DNA from: JADKAV01 sp963769435
Lineage (GTDB): Bacteria; Actinomycetota; Actinomycetes; S36-B12; UBA10799
NCBI GenBank assembly: GCA_963769435.1
Contig: CAVYLN010000002.1
Span: 372,001-436,000 of the forward strand
Length of the DNA: 64,000 nt
Reading direction: 5' to 3'
The notes below the pieces were generated by a model. That model saw only the letters and a program-made list of their open reading frames with translations. It was not told where the DNA came from and ran no database searches. The stretch's first letter is position 1, and each line of letters opens with the position of its first letter. Positions 44,219-53,945 of the stretch are shown here, in pieces. A program made the translations under genes and the position numbers.

Positions 44219-45258
44219 ATGCACCTCACCACCGAGATCGTCTCGCAGGTGCTGCCGAATACGGGCGGGGCAGGGATGAACTGCTCGATCTCTACTCCCG
44301 CTGCGGATCACCGTGGTCAGCCGTGGCACATCCCGATTGGGTGATCGCGTGGTGGAGGTCGCGGCCTTCGAGCACTCGGGTGTCCTGCGGCATGGTGCGC
44401 GCCGACGGCCGACTCGTGGCGGCAGTCCCGGTGCAGTCCACCCACCCGCTGCGGAGAGCTTCCGACCAAGGCGGCGGGCACGAATCTCGCATGGGGCTGG
44501 TCCTCGGCCCTGGTCGATCCCACTGCGGACGAGCCGTGGACGACGTCCTGGTGAGATGGCTGCCACGACAGCCCGTGGTCGTGGTCGAGTTGGGGCTGTT
44601 CCCCTCCGATTCCCCCGTGTGGGCCCAGATCCTGCCACGCTCGGACGCCCTCCTCGTGGCACCGGGAGGAGGGTTCGCGCGACATCGCAAGATTGCCCCT
44701 GCGCCCCACCTTCGACGAGTTCCTGGCCGATAGGCCGAAGAACCTCCGCCGCAAGTACCGCCGTGCCGCGCGGTCGGCGGCACGAAGGTGGCGTGCGTGG
44801 CACGTACCCTCATCAACCCAGCGTCCGAGCAGTTGGACGCGTGTCATCGGGCCGATCACGCATGCCTCCTGGCAGGGGTCCCGGACGTGGCCGTCTACTG
44901 CGATCCGGCGAACCGGACCTTCTACCGTCTGCTGGCCGATCAACCGGGTGGACTGACCCTGGCGTTGCACTATCGGGAGGATTCCCGCGGCGAGCCGATC
45001 GGCTAGATGTTGAGCGCCTGCACCGGCGACGTGATGCATCAGATCGACACCGGCATTCGACCCCGCGGCCGCGTCGTCCTCCCCCGGCCTGCTCGCGACC
45101 TTCGACAGCCTGCGATGGGCCTGCGATCAGGGTCTGTCCATCGCGCGACATGGGCATCGCCGCCGACTACAAGACCCGCTTCGGCCCCGTCATCGTCGCC
45201 GGTCGGGGTCTACGCCATGACCCGCGGCCTCTCGGGGCGGCTCATGCGCCGGCACTAG
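44219..45258 (+). pseudogene. BioF2-like/GNAT acetyltransferase-type gene, broken
   Basis: Fragments in several frames resemble the BioF2-like acetyltransferase group (Acetyltransf_6, FemAB-related): DELLDLYSRCGSPWSAVAHPDWVIAWW, RADGRLVAAVPVQ, LPLRPTFDEFLADRPKNLRRKYRRAAR, the end FGPVIVAG, and YAMTRGLSGRLMRRH. In polysaccharide or wall loci such enzymes modify sugars or peptides. Besides frameshifts near 44275, 44690 and 44775, an in-frame TAG lies at 45004-45006 between GEPIG and MLSACTGD. Either this is a decayed gene or the error rate is highest here. The start ATG at 44219 is tentative. Confidence 0.5.
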
Positions 45259-45637
45259 CCGCGATCACGCACGTCCCACGCGTGGTCGAGTGCTGCGCGC
45301 GCCTGCTTCTTGTCACCGGCATCGAGATAGCCGACCCCTGCCCAGTACCACGAGAGCCAGTCCTGTGGATCCGCCTGGGCCGCGGCGATCCGCTCGCTCC
45401 AGAGTCCGCTCATCGACCATGTCGATCCGGCTGGCCAGTTCCTGCATCCGGAAGCCGAAACGCACCTCGCGCCAGACCAGCCATCCGGCCAGCGGCCGGG
45501 AGCACGAGCACGGCCAGCCCCAGTCCGATCGCGACCGGCTCCCCGGTCGCGATGAAGTCCCACCCGCGCCACGCCACCAGGACCGCATAGACGGCGAACG
45601 CCCCGGCCATCCCCAGCGCGACACGACGTGCCGTCAC
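45255..45637 (-). CDS. Small membrane protein downstream of dapB, frameshifted
   Basis: Corrected length is about 126 residues. Two helices (VALGMAGAFAVYAVLVAW and AIGLGLAVLVLP...AGWLVW) are followed by a soluble tail (FRMQELASRIDM; LWSERIAAAQADPQDWLSWYWAGVGYLDAGDKKQARAALD) that looks like a single helical TPR-like pair. I do not know a function. The GTG start at 45637 overlaps the dapB stop (GTGA). Breaks lie near 45495 and 45405. It is convergent with the broken acetyltransferase-like gene (4-base overlap). Confidence 0.65.
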
Positions 45638-46381
45638 GCCAGGTCCAGGAACGCATCCAGCCCGACGGTGAGTCCGGGGTGCTGCGCGATGCTGCGCACG
45701 CCCAGCAGGACGCCCGGCATGAACGACGCACGGTCGAGACTGTCGTGCCGGATGGTGAGCGTCTCGCCGGTTCCGCCCAGGAGCACTTCCTGGTGCGCCA
45801 CCAGACCCCGCAGTCGGACGGAGTGCACCGTGACATCGTCCACGCAGGCCCCGCGGGCACCGTCCAGGGACTTGCTGGTGGCATCCGGGGAGGGCCGCCC
45901 CTCTCGCGCGGCTGCGATCAGTTCCGCGGTGCGGGTGGCGGTGCCAGAGGGTGCATCAACTTTGTCCGGGTGGTGCATCTCGATGATCTCCACCGACTCG
46001 AAGTACGGTGCCGCCACGGCTGCGAAGCGCATCATGAGCACGGCGCCGATGCTGAAGTTCGGCGCCACCAGGACACCGACCTCCGGGTGCTCCCGCAGCA
46101 GGTTCTCAACCTCGGTCGAGTCTCCCTGAATCGAAACCGCTCGTACCCACGACCACGTGCACTCCCGCGGCCGCGCAGTGCTCGATGGTGCGCATCACCA
46201 CGTCGGGGGCCGTGAAATCCACCACGACATCACAATCGTCCAGCAGGTCGAGCGGGTCTCCCAGATCCACGCGCGCCAGGACCTCCATGTCCTCGGCCCC
46301 AGTGACCGCCTCACAGACCGCAGTGCCCATCCGGCCTGCCGCCCCCACCACTCCGACTCGGGTTTTCGACTCCATGGTCAT
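45634..46381 (-). CDS. dapB: 4-Hydroxy-tetrahydrodipicolinate reductase, frameshifted
   Basis: NAD(P)H-dependent step of lysine/diaminopimelate synthesis, supplying peptidoglycan precursors. The N-terminus has the nucleotide fold RVGVVGAAGRMG and VVVDFTAPDVVM, then VVVGTSGF. The C-terminal domain has FSIGAVLMMRFA and the catalytic region EMHHPDKVDAPSGTA. One break lies near 46135. Starts at 46381 (MTMESK) or 46375 (MESK) are both possible. Order rpsO-pnp-M16-dapB is standard for actinobacteria. Confidence 0.93.
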
Positions 46382-46622
46382 CCATTGTGGCGACTCGCTG
46401 GGCCGTGAGAGCCTGGGACCCCCTCCACCACGAGTGACCCGTGCTGCCCACGCCGACGCCGCCGGGCGCCCGCACAACTCCGCGGACTTGATGCCGACGC
46501 GCCCCTGCACGCGCAGACATGAAGCGGATTTGTCCGCAATGAGCGGTATGTCCAGGCATGATCCATCACTTCTCCGCAGATGCAGGTGGTACATGCGGAG
46601 ATATGAAGGAGCGACCGGAACT
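46382..46622. repeat. Intergenic inverted repeats between dapB and the M16 peptidase
   Basis: The gap holds two imperfect stem-loops. At about 46571-46610 cttctccgca pairs with tgcggagatatgaag; at about 46518-46555 gacat/atgtc ends enclose gcgg/ccgc. The motif tgcgga/tccgca appears four times in alternating orientation. Transcripts from the M16 gene run through this toward dapB, so it may be a terminator or processing site. No gene is seen. Confidence 0.5.
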
Positions 46623-47895
46623 TCAGCTGGTCGGTCCGACCACGACGGTGACCGGGGGGCCCGTGAGGATCTCCTCTGCCAGCGCCACCACCTCGTTCTG
46701 GGTCACGGCGTCCACGCGGGCCAGACCCTGCGTGAGCCCCGTGATCTTCTCACCGAACAGGGCCCTGGTCCCCAGGCGCATGAGCCGCATCCCGGGGTCC
46801 TCGAGGTCAAGTACCATCTGGCCCTTGACCTGGTTCTTCGCAGCGCGCACCTCTTCCTCCGAGATGCCCGCGCATCGAACCTCGTGCAGCACGGCGTCGA
46901 TGACCTCGACGGTCTGCTCGAGTTTGTCCGGAGCACACCCCGCATGGACACCGAACACCCCGGCGTCGCTGTAGCTGGACCGGAAGGCGCTCACGGTGTA
47001 CGCCAGGCTGCGCCGTTCACGCACCTCCTGGAACAGCCGGCTCGACATGCCCCCGCCCAGGATCGTGTGCAGTACCGCCATGGCATATCGGCGATCGTCA
47101 CCGCGGGCGATCCCCGGGTAGCCGCGCAGCAGGTTCACCTGCTCGAAGCCGCGCTCGAGGTGGACCGTGCGCGGGCCGAGGACGTCGCAGGCGACGACTG
47201 GCGGCCGGCTGCCGTACCGGCTCGGGTGAACTCCCGAACGACCGGCGGACCTGTGACACCAGGCGGCTGTGAGACGCACTGCCGACGGCGGTGATGACGT
47301 AGTTCTCCGGGGTGTAATAGCGCCGGTAGTGACCCTTGATGGCTGCGTCGCGCATCGCGGTCACGCTGTCGACGGTGCCCGCGACCGGATCCCCGAGCCT
47401 GTGGCCGGGGAACAGCAGCGCTTCGAGTTCGGTGCGCCCCACATCCACCGGGTCGTCCTCGCTCATCGCGATCTCTTCGAGGACCACCGCACGTTCGGCC
47501 TCGATGTCGGAGGGCCGCAGCAGGGACTGACCCAACATGTCGGCCAGAACGTCCACCGCCACATCGAGGTGCTCGTCGAGCACGCGCACGTGGTAGCAGG
47601 TGTACTCCTTGGTGGTGAAGGCGTTGATCTCGCCACCCACACTTTCGACCGCCGCAGCGATGTCGAACGCCGAGCGCTGTTCCGTGCCCTTGAACAGCAG
47701 GTGCTCGAGGAAGTGGGTGGCGCCTGCGGTTGATGGTGTCTCGTGACGTGAACCGATCGGAACCCACACCCCGAGCGACACCGATCGGACTGCCGGGATG
47801 ACCTCCGTGAATACGCGAGGCCCCGAGGGGATCGCAGTGCGGTGCACCGTGATCCCCCCGGGGTCGCGAAGAACCACCTGGGAGCGGGGACTCAC
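46623..47895 (-). CDS. M16 family zinc metallopeptidase, frameshifted
   Basis: Processing-peptidase-like protein of the M16B type. The inverted zinc motif is H61-F-L-E-H65 in ATHFLEHLLFKGTEQR, with a downstream glutamate in IEAERAVVLEEIAMSEDD. The second domain shows GYPGIARGDDRRYAMAVLHTILGGGMSSRLFQEVRERRSLAY in shorter segments. One or two breaks lie near 47190-47220, between PVRQPAAS and RPPVVACDVLG. The GTG start at 47895 overlaps the pnp stop. In actinobacteria this gene regularly follows pnp; the substrate is not established. Confidence 0.9.
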
Positions 47896-50097
47896 TCGGA
47901 GTCTGACTCCTCAGCCTCGTCCAGCACCGGGGCGAGACTGAGCTTGCCCCGGTCGTCGATGTCCTTGATCTCCACACGGATCTTGTCGCCGACCTTGACG
48001 ACGTCGTCCACGCTGTCGATCCGCTTGCCGCCGACGAGCTTCTTCACCTCGGTGATGTGCAGCAGGCCGTCCTTGCCCGGGACCAGCGACACGAACGCGC
48101 CGAAGTTGGTCGTCTTGACGACCGTTCCCAGGTACCGCTCGCCGATCTCGGGCATCTGCGGGTTGGCGATCGCGTTGATCATCGAACGGGCCTGCTCAGC
48201 AGCGTCACCGTTGGAGGCACCGATGTAGATCGTGCCGTCGTCCTCGATGGTGATGTCGGCACCGGTGTCGTCCTGGATCTGGTTGATGATCTGGCCCTTC
48301 GGCCCGATCACCGCGCCGATCTTGTCCACGGGCACCGTCACAGAGATGACGCGAGGAGCCAGTGCGTTCATCTCGTCCGGTCCGTCGATCGCCTCGGACA
48401 TCACGTCGAGGATGGTCATCCGGGCGTCACGTGCCTGCTCGAGCGCACCGGCCAGCACGCTGGCGGGGATACCGTCGAGCTTGGTGTCCAACTGCAGCGC
48501 GGTCACGAACTCGCTGGTGCCGGCGACCTTGAAGTCCATGTCGCCGTAGGCGTCCTCAGCTCCGAGGATGTCGGTCAGCGCGACATACTGCATCTGCCCG
48601 TCCACCTCGTCGGACACCAGGCCCATCGCGATACCCGCGACCGGGGCTTTCAGCGGTACACCGGCGTTGAGCAGCGACAGCGACGAAGCACACACCGATC
48701 CCATCGAGGTGGAACCGTTGGAACCCAGCGCTTCGGACACCTGCCGGATGGCGTACGGGAAGTCCTCGCGGCTGGGCAGAACCGGAACGAGCGCGCGCTC
48801 GGCCAGCGCTCCGTGCCCGATCTCGCGGCGCTTCGGGCTTCCCACCCGGCCGGTCTCACCGGTCGAGAACGGCGGGAAGTTGTAGTTGTGCATGTAGCGC
48901 TTGCGGGTCGTCGGGCTGAGGGTGTCGAGCTGCTGCTCCATCCGCAGCATGTTCAGCGTGGTGACACCCAGGATCTGGGTCTCGCCGCGCTCGAAGAGCG
49001 CCGACCCGTGGGCCCGCGGAATCACGTCGACCTCGGCCGACAAGGCACGGATGTCCGACAGGCCACGTCCGTCGATGCGGACGTGATCGCGCAGGATGCG
49101 CTGACGCATCTGCTTCTTGGTGACCGCGCGCAGTGCTGCGCCGATCTCCTTCTCGCGGCCTTCGAACTGCTCGGCGAGCTGCTCGGCGACCTCGTCCTTG
49201 ATCGCGTCTAGAGCGGACTCGCGCTCCTGCTTGTCAGCGATCGTCAGCGCCTGCGCCAGCTTGTCGCTGGTCGCAGCCTCCACGGCCTCGTAGGCGTCGT
49301 CCTGGAAGTCCAGGAACACCGGGAACTCCCGGGTCTCCTTGCCTGCCCGTGCCGCCAGATCGGACTGCGCCTCGCACAGCTGCCGGATGAACGGCTTGGA
49401 CGCCTCGAGCCCCTCGGCAGACGACCGTCTCGGTCGGGGCCGGAGATCCGCCACGCACCAACTCCACCGCCGATTCGGTCGCCTCGGCCTCGACCATCAT
49501 GATGGCGACATCGTCGCCGACGACCCGGCCGGCGACGACCATGTCGAACACGGCCTCCTCGGTCTGCGAGTGAGCTCGGGAACGCGACCCAGCTGCTCAC
49601 CGATCAGGGCCACCCGAACAGCGCCGATCGGCCCGCTGAACGGCAAGCCGGACAGCTGGGTCGACATCGATGCAGCGTTGATGGCCAGCACGTCGTAGGG
49701 GTTGTCAGGGTTGAGCGACTGAATCGTGATGACGACCTGGACCTCGTTGCGAAGCCCCTTGACGAACGTCGGGCGCAGCGGCCGGTCGATCAGACGACAG
49801 GTGAGGATCGCGTCCTCGCTCGGTCGGCCTTCCCGGCGGAAGAACGATCCGGGGATCCGCCCTGCGGCGTACATGCGCTCCTCGACGTCGACCGTCAGCG
49901 GGAAGAAGTCGAACTGCTCCTTGGGGTGCTTGCCGGCGGTCGTCGTCGACAGCAGCATGGTGTCGCCGTCGAGGTACGCGACCGCCGAACCGGCGGCCTG
50001 CCGGGCCAGGCGCCCGGTCTCGAATCGGATGGTGCGGTTGCCGAACCGGACCGTTGTCCAGGACGGTCTCGACGCTTTCAATGTTGGAACCCTCCAC
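47892..50097 (-). CDS. pnp: Polyribonucleotide nucleotidyltransferase, frameshifted
   Basis: Phosphorolytic 3'-5' exoribonuclease and polymerase. Two RNase-PH domains (GRLARQAAGSAVAYLDGDTM, RPLRPTFVKGL; then RAHGSALFERGETQILGVTTL) surround a helical linker. A KH domain (AVIGPKGQIINQIQDDTGA) and an S1 domain (YLGTVVKTTNFGAFVSLVPG) follow, with an acidic tail. Breaks lie near 50055, 49575 and 49420. The GTG start at 50097 has AAGGAGG close upstream. It is preceded by a structured leader and rpsO. Confidence 0.96.
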
Positions 50098-50099
50098 GG

Positions 50100-50213
50100 G
50101 CCCTCCTTCTTCTTGGGGGGGCCGCCGGCGCCGGTCTTCGATCGAGACGGTCCGCTCTGCGGGCCATCACCACCGAGGACCGAGGCGTGCTAGGCGGCCC
50201 CGTTGGGGTGGTA
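50100..50213 (-). ncRNA. Candidate Actino-pnp leader RNA
   Basis: The 5' leader of pnp is strongly self-complementary. On the minus strand, ggccgcc near its start matches ggcggcc near its end, enclosing several GC hairpins, and a run of C precedes the ribosome binding site. Location (just upstream of actinobacterial pnp) and size match the Actino-pnp motif, thought to mediate autoregulation by PNPase. I could not align it to the covariance model, so the assignment rests on position and folding potential. Confidence 0.45.
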
Positions 50214-50217
50214 AGAC

Positions 50218-50249
50218 TCGAGGGGAGCAGCCGTGGCCACTCCCCTCGA
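50218..50249 (-). terminator. Hairpin after rpsO
   Basis: A perfect 10-base-pair stem (tcgaggggag with ctcccctcga) and a 12-base loop lie 5 bases after the rpsO stop codon. It separates rpsO from the pnp leader and could be a terminator or the processing site known between these genes in other bacteria. Confidence 0.75.
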
Positions 50250-50254
50250 ACAGG

Positions 50255-50518
50255 TTATCGACGGATACCCAGCCGCGCGATCAGCGCACGGTAGCGCTCG
50301 ATGTCGGTACGGGCCAGGTAGTCGAGCAGGCGGCGCCGACGTCCCACGAGCAGCAGCAGACCGCGGCGGCTGTGGTGGTCGTGCTTGTGCTCTTTCAGGT
50401 GTTCGGTGAGGTGCGAGATGCGGTGGCTCAGCAGAGCCACCTGGACCTCGGGGCTTCCGGTGTCGCCGTCAGCCGTGGCGTACTCGCCGATGATCTTCTG
50501 CTTGGTGGCAGTATCCAT
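50255..50518 (-). CDS. rpsO: 30S ribosomal protein S15
   Basis: Primary 16S rRNA-binding protein of the 30S platform, 87 residues. The family pattern is clear: MDTATKQKIIGEYA, DTGSPEVQVALLSHRISHLT, LKEHKHDHHSRRGLLLLVGRRRRLLDYL and YRALIARLGIRR. The ATG at 50518 is chosen by homology; the open frame extends much farther upstream without similarity. It is unbroken. Confidence 0.97.
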   Translation of the reverse strand: MDTATKQKIIGEYATADGDTGSPEVQVALLSHRISHLTEHLKEHKHDHHSRRGLLLLVGRRRRLLDYLARTDIERYRALIARLGIRR

Positions 50519-50713
50519 TGATGTTCCTTGATCTACGCGGACGCAAAACACGGCGGCTACCGAGCGTCCGTTCAGTAGCCGTGGTCCCAGTGTAGCGGGT
50601 GGGGGTGCCGACTCGAGGTCGGCGCCGGGGTGCTTGCCGGAACCGCTCTGGCTCAGCACCCGAGTCCCGTGGTCCACGAACGCGGAAAGGACCCTCCAGG
50701 ACGTGATGGTGGG

Positions 50714-52048
50714 TCAGCCGCCCGAGCCCTTGAACACCTTCGGCACGGTCTTCAGGATGATCTTCACATCGGACCACAGGCTCCAGTGATCCTCGTAACG
50801 GTTGTCGAAACGTGCGCGATCGTCGATGGACGTGTCCCCGCGCAGGTCATGGATCTGGGCCAGTCCGGTGAGTCCCGCAGGCATGCGCAGGCGGTCCTCG
50901 TAGTGCGCGTACTGTTCGCTGAACTGCTCGACGAAGTACGGCCGTTCCGGCCGCGGGCCGACGAACGACATGTCGCCGCGCAGGATGTTCCACAACTGCG
51001 GCAACTCGTCGATGGAGCTCTTGCGCAGGAAGGCACCGACCGGGCCGAGCCGCTCGCTGTCCGGGGTCACACTCCACGTGGTGTCGGACAGGCTCTCCTC
51101 GACGGGCTTCATGGTCTGCAGTTTGAGCAGTTCGAACGACCGTCCGTCCTTGCCGATACGGACCTGCCTGAACACCAGTTCCCCACCGGTCTCCCGCTTG
51201 ACCAAGGCTCCGGCCGCAAGCAGCACCGGGCCGAGCACGATCAACGCCAGGGTGGACAGGAACATGTCCATAGCGCGCTTGACCAGCAGCCCGAAGGTGG
51301 GTCGACCGGCACCGAGCCGCAGCACTGGAACCCCGAACACCTCGTCGTCGGCGCGATTGTCCCCGATCAGGTCGAAGTAGCGCGGCACCGCCATGACCGT
51401 CAGTCCGGCCGCCAGCCCCCGCCGGATCTCGAACACCTCGCGCGCCTCGGAAGCACGGGAGAAGGCCACGAGCACGGTCCCGGAACGTGTGTCGGCGGCG
51501 GCTTGCGGCAGGTCGACGTCCAACAGGTCGGGTACCCGCCCGGCAAGGTCAAGCCCGTAATCGGGGTTGTCCTCGGCCATGTCCGCGACGGCATCGGCGA
51601 CAAGCCCACCCCCGACCAGCAGCATGCGCTCCCGGGCGAGGTCGTTGCGGCGCAGGTCGCGCAGCAGCACATAGACCGGCACTCGCAGCACGGCCAGCAC
51701 CGCACCCGAGGCAGCCACCCAAGCCAACTCCCCGCCTGTGATGTCGAGCCAACTGAACAGCCCGAGTATCGCGAAGACCCCGGTCGAGAGCAGCGCGGCC
51801 TCCACGGCCTTCGGCAACTCGTCCAGGGAGCTGAGGTGGAACCTGGCCCGGTACAGTCCCAGCCGCCACCGCATGAGGAGCAGCAGCCCCAGACCCAACA
51901 GATCGATACCCATGGTCGCGGGACGCCAGAGCCATACGACAGCCAGCAGAGTCACGACGTCGACGCCCGCCAACGCGACGGTCTGGCGTCTCGCGGTCAG
52001 GTGGTACCGCCTACGCAGGGGCATTATGCTCACCGTCGCTGTACCCAT
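50714..52048 (-). CDS. Polyprenyl glycosylphosphotransferase starting an exopolysaccharide
   Basis: Membrane enzyme that transfers the first sugar phosphate to undecaprenyl phosphate. The 444-residue protein has four or five N-terminal helices, a nucleotide-fold-like middle region (ERMLLVGGGLVADAVADMAE), another helix (LSTLALIVLGPVLLAAGALV) and the C-terminal sugar-transferase domain. That domain has FRQVRIGKDGRSFELLKLQTM, LRKSSIDELPQLWNILRGDMSFVGPRPERP and MPAGLTGLAQIHDLRG. It is of the PssY/WbaP kind. Unbroken; opens the polysaccharide locus to its right. Confidence 0.93.
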   Translation of the reverse strand: MGTATVSIMPLRRRYHLTARRQTVALAGVDVVTLLAVVWLWRPATMGIDLLGLGLLLLMRWRLGLYRARFHLSSLDELPKAVEAALLSTGVFAILGLFSWLDITGGELAWVAASGAVLAVLRVPVYVLLRDLRRNDLARERMLLVGGGLVADAVADMAEDNPDYGLDLAGRVPDLLDVDLPQAAADTRSGTVLVAFSRASEAREVFEIRRGLAAGLTVMAVPRYFDLIGDNRADDEVFGVPVLRLGAGRPTFGLLVKRAMDMFLSTLALIVLGPVLLAAGALVKRETGGELVFRQVRIGKDGRSFELLKLQTMKPVEESLSDTTWSVTPDSERLGPVGAFLRKSSIDELPQLWNILRGDMSFVGPRPERPYFVEQFSEQYAHYEDRLRMPAGLTGLAQIHDLRGDTSIDDRARFDNRYEDHWSLWSDVKIILKTVPKVFKGSGG

Positions 52049-52322
52049 TGCCGTATCCGTTCCTCACAAGTCTGACACCGATCGAGTAGCCTCCTGTGGC
52101 CGACCCAGGACAACGCCCGAAGCTCGGACATGCCCTCACCGCTGCATCGGCGCGATGGGCGGCCTGCTTGATACACGCGAACGGGTGATCACTGGATCGA
52201 GTGAGGTTCCGGTGCGGGTCTATTGGACGTTCTCGCGGGGCGCCTGGTTTCCACGGACTGCCACGTAGATCTTCTTGAGGGTTCAGACGATCGAGACTGG
52301 ACCCAAGGTAGCGATCATTGGA

Positions 52323-53471
52323 TCAGGAGCCGTTCCAATTGTTGAGAACTCGCACTTGGGACCAAGGTATCTTCGACAGTTCCTGGTAGTCGTCGGTCAG
52401 TCCGACCGACTTGTACGCAGAGCCAGGATTACCGTCATCCTGGTACTCGAAGATGAACCCCATCCGCGAGCCACCGGAATCGCCAAGAATCGCTCCATGA
52501 GTCTGCAGCGTCCTTGCGATGACGCGCTCAGCTGCCGTCAGACCTGGCAGTGCATCGACTCTGACGGCGGGGTCGAGTTGAATGCGGGTGCCCTGCGGCA
52601 AGGGGATCCCCACACCCGCAGGGTTGCGACCATCCGACTTCTGCGCGGGATAGACGAATTTCGGTGCTGAGATATCGGAGGAGAAGAAGAGCGTGTGGCC
52701 GATTCCTGTGCCGGCCCGCGCCGCGGCGACCAGTTCCTCTGCGCGGATCACACCCGCCAGCCGAGAGATGTTTGTGCCCGTCGATGAACCCGCTGTCTCA
52801 CGCCCATCCCCCTCCAGCTGCGCGAGGCCGCCGTACGACGCAGACCACTTGATGTTGCCGGTGGCCGAGACATCCTTCTTGGCCTGCCACAGGGAAAGCA
52901 CCGATCCCGACGCGGCATCCACGACGCTCAGGTGTGAATCGCCAGGGTCGCCCCACGTCGTCTTCGCCGGAGGCACGACCGTGTCGTTGGGGATCGGCAT
53001 GGTCCCAGGGAAGGCATCTCCCCAGCCCGCCGTCATCGCCACGTCGTAGCGCGGCGTCGATGCGGAAATCTGATCTGCTGTCTTCAGCGTCACTGCGTAG
53101 TCGTGAAGGTTCGCAGAGTGCTTTCCTCGAGCCAGGTACCGCGTCCACACCGAGGAGTTCTCAGACAAGACGGGGTTTGCTGGAATCGGGCTCCACAACC
53201 AGTCGGCTTTAGTGAAGTACGGTCGACCAGAAGCGTTCGCAGTGCCAGTCTTGCTTGGACTGGCCTTCTTGTAGGTTACAGCGGCCCTGGACTCAAGCGA
53301 CGGCGTCGCAAGCGCAAATCCCAATCCAGCTCCGTGGACCGCAAAGGACTGTCCCTGCGAGCCCCCCTTCAACGCGATGCCAGTGGCGGCAGCCGCCTGC
53401 GACATGGGCACCAACGTCAATGCGAGAGACACGAGGGCAACCGAGCCGCTCACTACCCGACAAGTCCTCAC
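52323..53471 (-). CDS. Secreted protein of unknown function, paralogue 1
   Basis: A 382-residue exported protein I cannot place in a named family. A signal peptide (VVSGSVALVSLALTLVPMSQAAAA) is followed by a spacer and a conserved ~310-residue domain. The domain has YFTKADWLWSPIPANPVL, MPIPNDTVVPPAKTTWGDPG, WSASYGGLAQLEGDGRE, GHTLFFSSDIS, GIPLPQGTRIQLDP and a closing QTHGAILGDSGGSRMGFIFE. The tryptophan, glycine and aspartate richness suggests a beta-rich extracellular enzyme or sugar-binding fold. The GTG at 53471 is chosen because the signal peptide starts there and it aligns with the start of paralogue 3. It lies in the polysaccharide locus, so a role in polymer handling is plausible but unproven. 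Confidence 0.7.
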   Translation of the reverse strand: MRTCRVVSGSVALVSLALTLVPMSQAAAATGIALKGGSQGQSFAVHGAGLGFALATPSLESRAAVTYKKASPSKTGTANASGRPYFTKADWLWSPIPANPVLSENSSVWTRYLARGKHSANLHDYAVTLKTADQISASTPRYDVAMTAGWGDAFPGTMPIPNDTVVPPAKTTWGDPGDSHLSVVDAASGSVLSLWQAKKDVSATGNIKWSASYGGLAQLEGDGRETAGSSTGTNISRLAGVIRAEELVAAARAGTGIGHTLFFSSDISAPKFVYPAQKSDGRNPAGVGIPLPQGTRIQLDPAVRVDALPGLTAAERVIARTLQTHGAILGDSGGSRMGFIFEYQDDGNPGSAYKSVGLTDDYQELSKIPWSQVRVLNNWNGS

Positions 53472-53522
53472 ATGAAATACATCGGCGCGAGATGGCGAAG
53501 CCTGAGCAAAGGTGGCCTGCTT

Positions 53523-53538
53523 GACCCGATCGGGTGCT
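53523..53538 (-). promoter_or_regulatory. Shared upstream motif, copy before paralogue 1
   Basis: Plus-strand gacccgatcgggtgct lies 52 bases upstream of the paralogue 1 start. Paralogue 3 has gacccgactgggtgct at the matching distance. The centre acccgatcgggt is a perfect palindrome here. It could be a regulator site or a promoter element. Confidence 0.45.
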
Positions 53539-53740
53539 GAATATCTGGGACCGGAGGAGGGCCCAAAGCTGCGCAAGCGCTGGGGCAGGGTGCGGGTGGC
53601 CGGAAGTGGTTAGATCCTCGGCTCCGTCGCGCCTTCGCGCTGATTCGGGGCTATGCCGGTGGTGGGAAGTCCCGGATAGTGGTGTAGCGCGGTTGCCGGG
53701 TTCGTGACCGAGTTGGGGTGAACTGTGAATCGCCCCGGGT

Positions 53741-53945
53741 TTAGTGGAGGGCGAGTTCTCCCGGGCGCGGCTGCGTCTGGAAGGTGTTTTCACGGTAGTA
53801 CTGATGCTCGATCTCACGTGGTGTGAGGTAGTCCAGGGCGGAGTGCAGTCGGTTCTCGTTGAACCAGTGGACCCAGGACAAGGTGGCCAGCTCCAGTTCA
53901 TCGACGGTACGGAACGGCCCGTCGATCTTCACGCATTCGCGCTCT
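53741..53945 (-). pseudogene. IS3-type OrfB C-terminal remnant
   Basis: Reads ECVKIDGPFRTVDELELATL, SWVHWFNENRLHSALDYLTP and EIEHQYYRENTF, the end of an IS3-family integrase-type transposase with the last part of its DDE domain. It continues in frame from the IS30 fragment, so the join is clean in coding terms. Confidence 0.8.

Noticed and set aside
51738..52268. Small plus-strand gene at the 5' side of the phosphoglycosyltransferase
   Set aside because: It overlaps the intact transferase on the other strand and shows no domain; treated as a shadow.
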